The notes under the pieces were generated by a model that worked only from the letters and a program-made list of their open reading frames with translations, was not told the origin of the DNA and searched no databases. The position numbers and the translations under genes are program-made. This document shows, one piece after another, positions 25,990 through 35,350 of a DNA stretch of 64,000 bases. Numbering within the stretch: the stretch's first letter is position 1; each line of letters opens with the position of its first letter. The DNA lies in NCBI GenBank assembly GCA_003574785.1, contig QORU01000003.1, forward strand, positions 372,001-436,000, read 5' to 3'. Origin of the DNA: Taklimakanibacter deserti (GTDB lineage Bacteria > Pseudomonadota > Alphaproteobacteria > Rhizobiales > Aestuariivirgaceae).

Positions 25990-26583
25990 ATGACCAAGCC
26001 GGCACGCGATCCGGGCAATCCGCTTTCTGGCCTCAAGGAGGCGGAAAAGGCCTCTGGCAAGAAGGGCTTGCCGCCCGTCCATTTATGGAATCCGCCGTTT
26101 TGCGGCGATATCGACATGCGCATCGCCCAGGACGGCCTGTGGTACTATCTGAACTCGCCGATCGGCCGTAAGCCACTGATGAAGCTCTTCGCTTCCGTGC
26201 TGCGCCATGACGAGGACGGCAAATACTATCTCGTCACGCCGGTGGAAAAATGCGGCATTCACGTCGATGACGCCCCCTTCGTGGCGATCCGGATGAGCGT
26301 CGAAGGCCGGGGCCGCGACCAGGTCATTTCGTTCGAGACCAATACGGACGACATTGTCACAATTGACGCGGCGCACCCGATGCGGGTGGCGGTCGAAGAT
26401 GGAACGGGGGGGCTCAAGCCCTATGTCCTGGTGCGCGGCCGGCTCGAGGCCCTCGTCGTCAGGGCACTCTTCTATGACCTCGTGGCGCTCGGCGTCGTCG
26501 AGGGCGAGTGGTTCGGGGTGTGGTCTTCCGGCCGCTTCTGGCCGATGCAGCGGGCAGCCGAGATCGGCGCCGTCCAGCAATGA
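25990..26583 (+). CDS. DUF1285 family protein
   Basis: About 197 residues of the DUF1285 family, typified by PPVHLWNPPFCGDIDMRIAQ near residues 30-50 and YYLVTPVEKC near 78. Function unknown; the fold is beta-rich and soluble. I prefer ATG 25990; a GTG at 25969 in the same frame is possible, and neither has a convincing ribosome site. It is divergent from moxR and starts a forward operon coupled by 4-bp overlaps with the Nudix, cca and DUF1176 genes, an arrangement common in Alphaproteobacteria. Confidence 0.85.
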   Translation: MTKPARDPGNPLSGLKEAEKASGKKGLPPVHLWNPPFCGDIDMRIAQDGLWYYLNSPIGRKPLMKLFASVLRHDEDGKYYLVTPVEKCGIHVDDAPFVAIRMSVEGRGRDQVISFETNTDDIVTIDAAHPMRVAVEDGTGGLKPYVLVRGRLEALVVRALFYDLVALGVVEGEWFGVWSSGRFWPMQRAAEIGAVQQ

Positions 26584-27215
26584 ACGATTTCAAGTTCGAC
26601 GAGGCGGAGTTCCGCCAGCGCGCCGCGACACGGCTCCTCGCCAGCGCGCCCGACAAAGTGGGGCGCAGCGACGACGACCTCAATCCCGATCTCCGGCTGA
26701 TCGACCCCGAGCTTCCGATACGCGCCGCGGCCGTGCTCGTTCCGATCGTGCTGCATGAGCCCGAGCTCACCGTCCTCCTCACCCAGCGCACCGACAGCCT
26801 CGCGAGCCATGCCGGGCAAGTTGCCTTTCCGGGTGGCAAGATCGATGAGGGCGACAAGGATGCGCTCGCCGCCGCCTTGCGCGAGGCCAGGGAAGAGACC
26901 GGTCTCGATGAAAATTATATCGAGCCCTTGGGCTTCCTCGATGCCTATCGGACGCGGACGTCCTTCGAGATCGTTCCGGTGGTGGCTTTGGTCAGGCCGG
27001 GTTTCGTTCTTTCACCGCATGAACAGGAGGTCGCCGCCATATTCGAGGTGCCGCTCCGTTTCCTGATGAGCGGTGAAAACCATTTGCGGCACAGCCGCCA
27101 ATGGCAGGGCAAGGAGAGATATTTCTACGCCATGCCCTATGGCGAGCGCTATATATGGGGCGCTACGGCCGGCATGATCATGAATCTCTACGACCGCCTC
27201 TATCGCGCGCCATGA
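26580..27215 (+). CDS. CoA pyrophosphatase (NudL-type Nudix)
   Basis: A 211-residue Nudix enzyme of the coenzyme-A diphosphatase group. The group-specific motif LLTQRTDSLASHAGQVAFP near residues 64-82 precedes a full Nudix box GGKIDEGDKDALAAALREAREE. It would cleave CoA or acyl-CoA to 4'-phosphopantetheine and 3',5'-ADP. Coupled to DUF1285 upstream and cca downstream by ATGA overlaps. Confidence 0.87.
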   Translation: MNDFKFDEAEFRQRAATRLLASAPDKVGRSDDDLNPDLRLIDPELPIRAAAVLVPIVLHEPELTVLLTQRTDSLASHAGQVAFPGGKIDEGDKDALAAALREAREETGLDENYIEPLGFLDAYRTRTSFEIVPVVALVRPGFVLSPHEQEVAAIFEVPLRFLMSGENHLRHSRQWQGKERYFYAMPYGERYIWGATAGMIMNLYDRLYRAP

Positions 27216-28435
27216 AGACAGCGCCATCGCTCAAGCACGAAGCCTGGCTCACTGACGGCGCCTTGCGGCGCGTGTTCGACGCGCTCGAGGCTGAGGGCGG
27301 CGAGGCGCGGGTCGCGGGCGGCGCCGTCCGCAATGCCCTCCTGGGCGAGCCCGTCAACGATATCGACATCGCGACCACGCTCGCTCCGCTGCGGATCATG
27401 CAGGCCGGAGACAAAGCGCGCCTCGGCGTCCATCCGACCGGCATCGATCACGGCACCATCACTCTGGTTGTCGGCGGCAAGCCCTTCGAGGTGACGACGC
27501 TGCGTGTCGATGTCGAAACATTCGGCCGCAAGGCCCGCGTCGCCTTCACCGACGACTGGCAGGCCGATGCGCTCAGGCGCGACTTCACCATGAACGCGCT
27601 CTACTGCTCGCGGAACGGGGAAATATACGATCCTACAAAGGGTTACGCGGACATCCTGCGAAAAAGAGTCAAGTTTGTCGGAAGGCCAGCCGAGCGCATC
27701 GAGGAAGATGCGCTGCGCATCCTGCGCTTCTTCCGCTTCCATGCCCGCTATGGCGCGGGCGCACCCGACCGTGACGGGCTCGCCGCCTGCGTGCGGCACA
27801 AGGCCAAGGTCAAAGGCCTGTCAGCTGAGCGTATTCGCCAAGAGCTGTTCAAGCTGCTTGAGGCGAAGCGGGCCGCCCCGACCATCAAGCTGATGGCATC
27901 GCGCAATGTGCTGAAGGTGCTGTTTACGCCGGCATCCGATCTCAATCCTCTGGCGCGCATGGCGAAGATCGATCAGGCGCTCGGGCTCGAGCCCGACGCC
28001 CTGCTGCGCCTGGTCCTGATGGCGAAAGATGCGCTTGCCTTGCGCGAGCGCCTGCGCCTCACCAATACGGAAATGCGCAGGCTCGAAGCGATCGCCCATC
28101 ACACCGGTGCAACGCCCCGCTTGCGCGAGCGTGAGCGCCGGGTGGTGCTCTACCATCTGGGGCGGGAGGCCTGGCGTGATACCGTGAGGCTCGCCTGGGC
28201 CAGATCGAAAGATCCGGCCGCGAGCCAGAAATGGAAGGACCTTCTGGCTTTTGCCGATCAGTGGCCGATCCCGCGCTTCCCGCTTACCGGCAAGGACCTC
28301 CTGGCGCATGGCCTCAAGCCAGGTCCGGCGCTCGGCCGTGAGCTCGACCGTCTCGAGGACTGGTGGATCGCCTCGGATTTTGTCGCCGACAAGGAAAGCC
28401 TCCTGCGCAAGCTGGAATTGGGGGAGTCCACATGA
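27212..28435 (+). CDS. cca: CCA-adding enzyme / tRNA nucleotidyltransferase
   Basis: A 407-residue class II polymerase-beta superfamily enzyme that completes the 3' CCA of tRNA. The head domain has GGAVRNALLG near residue 30 with the catalytic pair in NDIDIATT near 43, and RRDFTMNALY near 115. The neck region contains RFFRFHARYG and AERIRQELFKLL, used for base selection. It follows the CoA pyrophosphatase with a 4-bp overlap, a frequent alphaproteobacterial order. Confidence 0.9.
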   Translation: MKTAPSLKHEAWLTDGALRRVFDALEAEGGEARVAGGAVRNALLGEPVNDIDIATTLAPLRIMQAGDKARLGVHPTGIDHGTITLVVGGKPFEVTTLRVDVETFGRKARVAFTDDWQADALRRDFTMNALYCSRNGEIYDPTKGYADILRKRVKFVGRPAERIEEDALRILRFFRFHARYGAGAPDRDGLAACVRHKAKVKGLSAERIRQELFKLLEAKRAAPTIKLMASRNVLKVLFTPASDLNPLARMAKIDQALGLEPDALLRLVLMAKDALALRERLRLTNTEMRRLEAIAHHTGATPRLRERERRVVLYHLGREAWRDTVRLAWARSKDPAASQKWKDLLAFADQWPIPRFPLTGKDLLAHGLKPGPALGRELDRLEDWWIASDFVADKESLLRKLELGEST

Positions 28436-29451
28436 TGCAGCCGCTCCTGCGCGGGCTCACACTGATCATGGCTTTCGGCCTCCTTCCGGCGTTGGCCGTG
28501 GCCGAGGTCAAAACCGTACGCGACTGGACGGGCGACTGCGATGACGATCTCGCCTGCACGGCGACCGCTTCGGGGGCGGGCGGCATGGTCATGGGCGGCA
28601 CCGGCTACCAGTTGAGGTTCAGCCGGGCCCAAGGCGACATGTCCCAATGGTCGATGCGATTCTTCCTCAAGCATGTGCCGCAGCCGAAGGCCGATGGCGA
28701 AATGGCCATTTCCGTCGACGGCGGCGCGGCGTTCAGCTTCCATGAGGAATACGGCTATCTGCGCGATGCCGATGGAATCACCTTCGGCCTTGGCGGCGGC
28801 AAGGACCTCGACAAGCTCTTCGCCGCGGTCAAGAAAGGCCGGAAGCTCGAGCTTTCCTATGAGACGCCCGACGGCAAGGCGCAGAAGGAGAGCTTCTCTC
28901 TGTCCGGCCTCGCGGCGATCCTGCTGTGGATCGACGAGCAGCAGGACCGGGTGGGCAAATCATCGGAGATTTCCTCCCCGCCCGGCGTCGAAGGCGAGGC
29001 GAGCTTCACAGCACCGAAAGAGATCCGGGGCAAGATCGAGGCGCGGATAAAGTTCGATTGCGAGCCGCCCGTCCCCAACCGGCCGGACATCGAGAGCTAT
29101 CGTTTGCCCGGGGGCTACGCGCTCCATGTCGCGCCCTGCTTCGCCGGCGCCTACAACTTCACCCAGCTCTATTTCTTCCAGCGGCGCGATGATCTGCAGC
29201 TCATCTATTTCGCCGATTATTATGACGGCTGGAGCGGCACCAATCAGCTGTTCAATTCCGACTTCGATCCCAAGACGGGAAGGCTCGGCGCCTTCTACAA
29301 GGGTCGCGGCGTCGGCGATTGCGGCTCGATCGGGCAGTGGGTGTGGTCCGACACGTCCTTCAAGCTCGTCGAGTTCAGCGCCTGGCCGGATTGCGACAAC
29401 GGCAAGGGCAGCGACGACTGGCCCATCGTCTACAAGCGTCAAGCCAAATGA
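28432..29451 (+). CDS. DUF1176 secreted protein
   Basis: A 339-residue exported protein. A signal peptide covers the first 22-24 residues, with cleavage likely after ALA-VA. The mature part matches DUF1176, with paired cysteines (CDDDLAC near residue 38, and CEPP, APCF, GDCGS, PDCDNG further on) suggesting periplasmic disulfides. Function unknown. It starts 4 bp inside the end of cca. A downstream cupin gene follows after 12 bp. Confidence 0.8.
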   Translation: MMQPLLRGLTLIMAFGLLPALAVAEVKTVRDWTGDCDDDLACTATASGAGGMVMGGTGYQLRFSRAQGDMSQWSMRFFLKHVPQPKADGEMAISVDGGAAFSFHEEYGYLRDADGITFGLGGGKDLDKLFAAVKKGRKLELSYETPDGKAQKESFSLSGLAAILLWIDEQQDRVGKSSEISSPPGVEGEASFTAPKEIRGKIEARIKFDCEPPVPNRPDIESYRLPGGYALHVAPCFAGAYNFTQLYFFQRRDDLQLIYFADYYDGWSGTNQLFNSDFDPKTGRLGAFYKGRGVGDCGSIGQWVWSDTSFKLVEFSAWPDCDNGKGSDDWPIVYKRQAK

Positions 29452-29463
29452 CAGGAGCAAATC

Positions 29464-29829
29464 ATGGCGGACATCATCGTGATGAAGACGGCGGGAAAAT
29501 CGGCGCCCGAGGTCGAGAAGGGGCAAGGAGAGGGCGAGAAGCTCATCAAGGGGCCCTATAAGACCAAGACCTGGAACCATTTCACCGGCGAGGACGGAAG
29601 GCTCTATTCCGGCATCTGGGAATCGAGCCCCGGCAAGGTGAAGATCGACTACAAGGAATGGGAATTCTGCCACTTCATCGAAGGCAAGGCCGTCCTCACC
29701 AACGACAAGGGCAAGAAGTGGACGCTCAAGAAGGGGGACGGCTTCCTCATCCCGCCGGGCTTCAAGGGAACCTGGGAGACGGTCGAGAAGGTGAGGAAGC
29801 ACTATGTGATCCTCATGCCTAAAGCTTAA
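29464..29829 (+). CDS. Cupin-domain protein (DUF861-like)
   Basis: A 121-residue single-cupin protein. GIWESSPGKVKIDYKEWEFCHFIEGKAVLT and KGDGFLIPPGFKGTWE-type segments (residues about 50-80 and 90-105) mark the Cupin_3 group. The metal-binding histidine of motif 1 is reduced to one (H near residue 73), as in other members. Function unknown. Last gene of the operon beginning at DUF1285. Confidence 0.85.
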   Translation: MADIIVMKTAGKSAPEVEKGQGEGEKLIKGPYKTKTWNHFTGEDGRLYSGIWESSPGKVKIDYKEWEFCHFIEGKAVLTNDKGKKWTLKKGDGFLIPPGFKGTWETVEKVRKHYVILMPKA

Positions 29830-29985
29830 GCGACCGAAGGCAGGAAACAACAATATCTGTGATGCGGCGCCGGGTTCCGCAAGACCCGGCGCCAAACAAA
29901 TTTCTGTGCCCGTGGTGCTGGACGGCATGCGGCTTCCCCCCTATATCTGCCCCTGCGACACCTTCCGCCTAGGAGACACCACCAC

Positions 29986-31671
29986 ATGGCCGATGCTCCC
30001 AAGCCGAAACTCCAGCAGAAAACCGATGTTTCAGACGTGCTCACCGAAGCCGTCCGCCAGCGTCAGGCGGAAAGCAAGGCGGTGCGCCGGGAAGTCAGCG
30101 CCGATCCGCGCTTCGCCAATATCGCCGCCAATGCCTTCTTCAAGGTGATGTTCGCCGAGAACACCAGGCCCGAGGCGAAGCGGGCAGAAGTTGCAAAACT
30201 GCTCACCTTCGAAGGAACGAAGGAAGAGAACCGCGAGCGGATCAAGGAATTCGAGCTGTTCAAGGAATATCTCCAGAGCCAGCGCGAGGAAATGGCCCAG
30301 GAGATCATCCGGCTGACTGACACCGGCACCTTTGCCGAGCTGAAACAGGTCTATGACGACCTCAATACCTCGCTGGTCCAGTTCGACGAGAAGATGCAGC
30401 CGCTGACCGACATCATCGATGCGGTCTATACCTTGCGGACGAATGGGCTGACCCTCGAGGCGTTCCAGGAGATCCTGCGCGACAGGAAGCGCGAAGAGGA
30501 GCTCCTGCGCATCAAAGAGACCAAGCGGCAGGAATTCGACAAGCTCAAATCGTCGGTCGAGCAGATCCATTCCGATATCGCGGCCCTCGGCGAGAATCGC
30601 AGCTTCTTCGGCCTCGGTGGCGTCAAGGAAGAGGCCCGCATAGAGATCGCGCGCAAGAATTCGGAGCTGAAATGGGTCGTCGACACGCTGGACGGCCTTT
30701 CGGACGAGCTTGCCCAGCTCGACAAGCAGACGCCGACCGAAAGCGAGCTCGGCGAATATGCCGAGCAGAAGAAGAAGCTGCGCGAGCTTCTCGACATCAG
30801 CGCCGACGACCACAAGCAGCGCCAGAAGGACCTGGTCGACGCGGCCGTGAATTTCGTCAACACGGCCAAGACGCGGGTCGGCTCGGTGCGCGAGCATCTC
30901 GGCCAGATGAACGACCAGGTGGAGAACCTGTTCGATGCCAACAATATGATGGGCACCGTCTATGCCATCATGAATGAGGGCATCAAGGAAGCTTCCGGGA
31001 GCAACCAGAAGAGCAGGGATGCGCTGCAGCCGCCGGCCGAGGGCAGCGAAGACCTGATCGCCAAGATGGCACGCGAGCAGAAGAAGATGGCCATCGAGCA
31101 GCATATCACCATGCTCGACGCCTCCGCCGCCGACACGATGGCGACCTATGCCGACCTGACCTCGGGCGCCATCCGCATCAAGACGATGAAGGATGCCGTC
31201 GACCAGCAGGCGATCCGGGCGCGCACCATGCACAGCCAGGGCATTTCGGGCGTCGCCGACCGCTTGAGCGTGGTGCTCCAGGCCGTGTCCTCCGCCGCCT
31301 TGGGCGAGGCCTCGGCCATGGCCAAGGACACGCTCAATCAAATGGCGCAGAACACCAACAAGGTGGCGCAGAAGGAGAGCATCCGCATCGCCATGGGCAT
31401 CGAGGAGCAGAATACCGACCTCGCCAAGGCGATCGACGATCTGGGCGCCTATGGCGAGGTGGTGCGGGCGGCGACCAATATCACGCGCGAAGGCCTCTCC
31501 GACATGCGCAACAAGCTGGATGAGCTGAAACGGCTGGCCGAGGACGTGCAGGGCGACGTGCAGGATGCGATCGCCGTCAATGCCGACGTCGGACGCCCGG
31601 AAAGAGCGAAGGCGACCGCGCCGGCCGCCGGCGAGCCGATACCTTCGCCATTCAAGCTCGGGCGGCATTAG
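29986..31671 (+). CDS. Large coiled-coil protein, first gene of uncharacterised AAA+ operon
   Basis: A 561-residue protein with no signal peptide, membrane helix or cysteine. Residues about 85-330 and 340-530 are almost all charged or alpha-helical, with heptad-like spacing: long coiled coils broken near 330-345 by a short Ser/Pro stretch. Many Gln/Glu/Lys residues recall TelA-like or structural scaffold proteins, but I find no named motif. It ends 10 bp before the AAA+ gene and must be co-transcribed with it. A scaffold, or substrate, for the ATPase is the simplest inference. Confidence 0.8.
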   Translation: MADAPKPKLQQKTDVSDVLTEAVRQRQAESKAVRREVSADPRFANIAANAFFKVMFAENTRPEAKRAEVAKLLTFEGTKEENRERIKEFELFKEYLQSQREEMAQEIIRLTDTGTFAELKQVYDDLNTSLVQFDEKMQPLTDIIDAVYTLRTNGLTLEAFQEILRDRKREEELLRIKETKRQEFDKLKSSVEQIHSDIAALGENRSFFGLGGVKEEARIEIARKNSELKWVVDTLDGLSDELAQLDKQTPTESELGEYAEQKKKLRELLDISADDHKQRQKDLVDAAVNFVNTAKTRVGSVREHLGQMNDQVENLFDANNMMGTVYAIMNEGIKEASGSNQKSRDALQPPAEGSEDLIAKMAREQKKMAIEQHITMLDASAADTMATYADLTSGAIRIKTMKDAVDQQAIRARTMHSQGISGVADRLSVVLQAVSSAALGEASAMAKDTLNQMAQNTNKVAQKESIRIAMGIEEQNTDLAKAIDDLGAYGEVVRAATNITREGLSDMRNKLDELKRLAEDVQGDVQDAIAVNADVGRPERAKATAPAAGEPIPSPFKLGRH

Positions 31672-31681
31672 TCGAACCGCC

Positions 31682-33832
31682 ATGAGCTTCCTCACCCGGG
31701 GCGAGGACTATCTGGCCAAGGCGCCGAATTTCCGCCTGGTCGGACGCGAGGCCGAGCTCAAGAAGCTGTCGTCGATCCTGGTCAGGAACATGGCGAATTC
31801 CGTCCTCCTGGTGGGGCCGGGCGGCGTCGGCTGCACCGCTTTGTGCATGGGACTGCAGGCGATCAAGCGCGACCCCGATGCGCCCTTCGACATCGTCAAC
31901 AAGCGGTTCTTCTGGCTCGACACCGACGCGCTGTTCTCCTCCGGCGATCCCGTCAGCATCCGCGATTCGTTCCAGCGGATGATGGGCACGCTCGATCGCA
32001 CACCCGATTCGGTCCTGATCGTCGAGGATACCCGCGACTTCATCGAAGCGGCGCGCAACATCGGCACGCTGCATTTCATCAACGCGCTGTGCCTCGCCAT
32101 CAAGTCGAAGAAGGCGCAGGTCATCCTCGAGGCCCGCGACGAAGACCTCGACATCATCCTCAAGAGCCATTCGGATTTGCGCGAATTGTTCACGCTCGTC
32201 GACCTGGCGGAGCCCGAGGGCGAAGCGCTGTTCAAGATCGTCGCCGAGCGGGCAGAGCATCTGCATCAGTTCCACCGCATCAGGATCGCCGAAAGCGCCT
32301 TGCGCACGGCGATCGAGCTCACCTCCAAATACCGCTCGCGCGACGGCGGCATGAACCGCGCCCAGCCCGAGCGCGCCGTGTCGCTGCTCGACCGAGCGCT
32401 CGCCACCTACAGGCTCGGCGCCCACCGCCAGCCGCCCGGTCTCGCCGAAGCCGAGGCGGCGAAGCGGGCGGCGAAGACCGAAAAGCAGGCCGCCGAGGCG
32501 GACGCCCAGCTGGCGCAGATAGGCACGCGCTGGACCCAAAGCCAGGAGAAGATCAAGGCGCTCTACAAGCGCCAGCGCGACGGCGAGATCGCGGTCATCG
32601 AGCTCGAGGAGCAACTCGACAAGCAGATCGAGACGGAAGCTGAGGCGCGGCAATCGCCCGACAGCCAGGTCAGCGAGATCACCGGCCGGATCGCCAAATT
32701 CGCGCGCCTGGCCACGGGCGCGGGCCTCGAATCCGACGCGGTCCGCGACCTGCGTGAGCGCATCGGCAAGTTCCAAAGCGAGATCGCGACCAATCGGACG
32801 GCCTTCGACGCCTTGACCAAGGAGCTCAACGACCATCTCGAGCTCACGCGCGATATCGTGCTCAGGGAGTTCAGCCAGATCTCCGGCATCTCGGTGAGCA
32901 AGCTCAACGAGAACGAGCGCGAGAAGCTGCGCAATCTGGAAGCGGAGCTCAAGGTCCGGATCTTCGGCCAGGACCATGTCGTGCGCGTGCTGTCGAACGC
33001 GGTCAAGACGGCGCGCGTGGGGCGCCGCAACCAGGACCGGCCGCAGGCTTCCTTCATGTTCCTCGGGCCCTCGGGCGTCGGCAAGACCGAGATCGCCAAG
33101 GCGCTGGCGGCGAGCCTGCTCGATGACGAGAAGGCGCTGACCCGCTTCGACATGTCGGAATATATGGAGAAGCACGCCGTCGCGCGATTGATCGGGGCGC
33201 CCCCCGGTTATGAAGGCTTCGAGGCCGGCGGCATCCTGACCAATGCGATGCGCAAGAACCCGCTGCGCGTCCTGTTGTTCGACGAGATCGAGAAGGCCCA
33301 TCCCGACGTCTTCAACGTCTTCCTGCAGATCCTGTCGGACGGGCGGCTCACCGACAATGTCGGGCGCACGGTTTCCTTCTCCGAGTCGATCATCATCATG
33401 ACGACGAACCTCGGGCAACCGCATTTCCTCGATCCGAAGCTCAGCGTCGAAGAGGCGAATGCCGAAGCGATGAGGGAGGTCGAGAAGACCTACCGCTCGG
33501 AATTCCTCAACCGGTTCTCCGGCCGGCAGAACATCATCTGCTTCAACAAGCTCGATCTTCCCTCGATCGAGAAGATCGTGCGGCGCGAGTTCGACAGCAT
33601 CGACCGCACCTATGCCCAGGAAGGCATCAAGGTCGAGGTCGCCGAGGCGGATCTCAAGGCCTTCTGCAAGGCGCATTACGACCCGGCGATCGGCGCCCGC
33701 GGCCTGCCCGGCTTCATCCAGGCGAATATCGAGCCGATCATCGTCAATATGATCCTCGACAGCGACAAGCGCGGCAAGCTCGAGCTCGCCTACAATCCCA
33801 AGCGGGCCGTCTTCGAGATCAGGCAAACATGA
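31682..33832 (+). CDS. ClpB-like double AAA+ protein with degenerate first ATPase domain
   Basis: A 716-residue Clp/Hsp100 relative without the usual N-domain. D1 (residues 15-250) retains the VGRE opening and small-domain helices (PERAVSLLDRA), but Walker A reads GPGGVGCT (45-52), with cysteine for the essential lysine, and Walker B reads VLIVEDT instead of hhhhDE. A coiled-coil linker covers about 255-400. D2 is intact: Walker A GPSGVGKT (462-469), Walker B LLFDEIEK near 531, sensor 1 TTNLG near 571, arginine finger R611 in FLNRF, sensor 2 GARGL near 671. Predicted role: ATP-driven remodelling using D2 only. It overlaps the next gene by 4 bp. Confidence 0.85.
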   Translation: MSFLTRGEDYLAKAPNFRLVGREAELKKLSSILVRNMANSVLLVGPGGVGCTALCMGLQAIKRDPDAPFDIVNKRFFWLDTDALFSSGDPVSIRDSFQRMMGTLDRTPDSVLIVEDTRDFIEAARNIGTLHFINALCLAIKSKKAQVILEARDEDLDIILKSHSDLRELFTLVDLAEPEGEALFKIVAERAEHLHQFHRIRIAESALRTAIELTSKYRSRDGGMNRAQPERAVSLLDRALATYRLGAHRQPPGLAEAEAAKRAAKTEKQAAEADAQLAQIGTRWTQSQEKIKALYKRQRDGEIAVIELEEQLDKQIETEAEARQSPDSQVSEITGRIAKFARLATGAGLESDAVRDLRERIGKFQSEIATNRTAFDALTKELNDHLELTRDIVLREFSQISGISVSKLNENEREKLRNLEAELKVRIFGQDHVVRVLSNAVKTARVGRRNQDRPQASFMFLGPSGVGKTEIAKALAASLLDDEKALTRFDMSEYMEKHAVARLIGAPPGYEGFEAGGILTNAMRKNPLRVLLFDEIEKAHPDVFNVFLQILSDGRLTDNVGRTVSFSESIIIMTTNLGQPHFLDPKLSVEEANAEAMREVEKTYRSEFLNRFSGRQNIICFNKLDLPSIEKIVRREFDSIDRTYAQEGIKVEVAEADLKAFCKAHYDPAIGARGLPGFIQANIEPIIVNMILDSDKRGKLELAYNPKRAVFEIRQT

Positions 33833-34560
33833 GCACGCTGCGCGACGAGGTCGAAGCGCTCAAGAAGAAGATCGCGGACGAGTCCCACGAGAAAGACAAG
33901 GTCCATGCGCGGTCGTGGACGGGGCGCACCCAGTATAATCTGACCGCGCTGCATAAATTCGTCTTCCAGGTCGTGCTGGCGCTGAGCTGGATCTATGCGC
34001 ATGTGATCCGCCCCGTCGCCCGCATCCTGTTCAAGCCGGTCACCTGGCTGTGGCGGCTCTACCGCTTCCTGTGGGACAAGGCGGTTTATTATGAGGACGC
34101 CTATCAGAACCGGCAGTTCTCCAAGACGCGCGCCGGTATGTTCCTGCTCCTGTCGGCGGTTTTCGCCTGGTATGTCTTCGTCCCGCTGGTCGTCTTCATC
34201 TGCCATGCGCTCCTCTATTTCAGCACGGTCAAGCGCGACGAGATCGTCTATCTGACGAATTCCCAGGAGATCATACCGCATGAGAACGAGCATTCGGTCC
34301 AGGGCTGCCATGCGCTTCCCTGCACAGACCAGAACAGCATCTATTTCCGCATTCGCGCCAGCAATTTCAACGAGGCCTGGTCGATCCTGAGCGGCCGTGG
34401 CCTGTTCTATCCCGACTATGTCGCGGCGTCAGTGCCGGTCGCGATCAGCCACTGCAAGATCACCTCCTATGGCCTGCGCATCAAGCTTTTGATGCGCGGC
34501 CTCGATATCTATCCCGACCTGCTCAAGACCGAATGCACGCCGCTCAGCGAACAGCCTTGA
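33829..34560 (+). CDS. Membrane protein of the AAA+ operon
   Basis: A 243-residue protein. A charged N-terminal coil (1-28) precedes an aromatic amphipathic or membrane helix (about 43-66), a basic/aromatic linker and a clear membrane helix (about 103-130). The C-terminal 110 residues lie beyond the membrane, with four cysteines (C160, C165, C209, C236) that could form two disulfides, placing this domain in the periplasm. No family recognised. The ATGA overlap with the ClpB-like gene implies one complex, with this protein as membrane anchor. Confidence 0.8.
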   Translation: MSTLRDEVEALKKKIADESHEKDKVHARSWTGRTQYNLTALHKFVFQVVLALSWIYAHVIRPVARILFKPVTWLWRLYRFLWDKAVYYEDAYQNRQFSKTRAGMFLLLSAVFAWYVFVPLVVFICHALLYFSTVKRDEIVYLTNSQEIIPHENEHSVQGCHALPCTDQNSIYFRIRASNFNEAWSILSGRGLFYPDYVAASVPVAISHCKITSYGLRIKLLMRGLDIYPDLLKTECTPLSEQP

Positions 34561-34591
34561 ACCGGCTCGAGGAATTGATACAAGCGGCCGG

Positions 34592-35347
34592 ATGACCCGA
34601 TCCGTCCTCATCACCGGAGCGGCACGGCGCATCGGCCGGCGCATCGCTCTCGACCTCGCCCGCGACGGCTGGGCGGTCGCCATCCATTGCCATTCCTCGC
34701 GTGCCGATGCCGAGACGCTCAAGACGGAGATCGAGGCGGGCGGCGGACAGAGCGTGATCGTTCAGGGCGACCTTGCCCGCGCCGATGTGCCGGAGCGCCT
34801 GATCGCCGAGGCCAAGAACGCGCTGGGGCCGCTCTCCTGCCTCGTGAACAACGCCTCGCGCTTCGAGCCGGATGAGGCAAGCTCGGTGACGCTCGACAGC
34901 TGGACCGCCCATCTCGACACCAATCTGCGAGCCCCGGTCTTCCTGTCGCAGAGCTTCGCCGCGCAAGTGCCGGCGGAAGCGCAAGGCAATATCATCAACA
35001 TCATCGATCAGCGGGTGTGGAAGCTTACACCCAAATTCTTCTCCTACACCGCCAGCAAATCGGCGCTGTGGACGGTGACCCGGACGCTGGCCCAGGCGCT
35101 GGCGCCCAGGATCAGGGTCAATGCCATCGGACCGGGGCCGGCGCTGCCCAATGTGCGCATGGACGAGGAGGATTTCGCCCGCCAGGCCCGCCTGACGCTT
35201 CTGAAGCGCGGGACGTCGCCGGAAGAAATCTCGGCGGCGGTCAAATACATATTGTCATCGCCGGCGATGACCGGCCAGATGATCGTTCTCGACGGCGGCC
35301 AGCATCTGTTATGGCAGACGCGTGATGTCATGGATGTGAAGGAATAG
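34592..35347 (+). CDS. Pteridine-reductase-type SDR (FolM-like)
   Basis: A 251-residue short-chain reductase. The cofactor loop TGAARRIGRRIA (8-19) has the arginine pair typical of NADPH-dependent pteridine reductases. The catalytic set is D139-Y152-K156: the usual SDR serine is aspartate, exactly as in PTR1 and FolM enzymes. It should reduce dihydropterins (dihydromonapterin or dihydrobiopterin). The start of folB four bp downstream supports a pterin role. Confidence 0.85.
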   Translation: MTRSVLITGAARRIGRRIALDLARDGWAVAIHCHSSRADAETLKTEIEAGGGQSVIVQGDLARADVPERLIAEAKNALGPLSCLVNNASRFEPDEASSVTLDSWTAHLDTNLRAPVFLSQSFAAQVPAEAQGNIINIIDQRVWKLTPKFFSYTASKSALWTVTRTLAQALAPRIRVNAIGPGPALPNVRMDEEDFARQARLTLLKRGTSPEEISAAVKYILSSPAMTGQMIVLDGGQHLLWQTRDVMDVKE

Positions 35348-35350
35348 GCG

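Noticed and set aside
30031..31695. Reverse-strand open frame of about 550 codons opposite the coiled-coil gene
   Set aside because: A shadow of a GC-rich forward gene; no ribosome site, no motif, and it has no coherent neighbours.
31652..33826. Long reverse-strand open frame of more than 700 codons opposite the ClpB-like gene
   Set aside because: Composition is Asp/Leu/Arg-rich, without motifs, and mirrors codon bias of the forward gene; the forward frame has complete AAA+ motifs and coupled neighbours.
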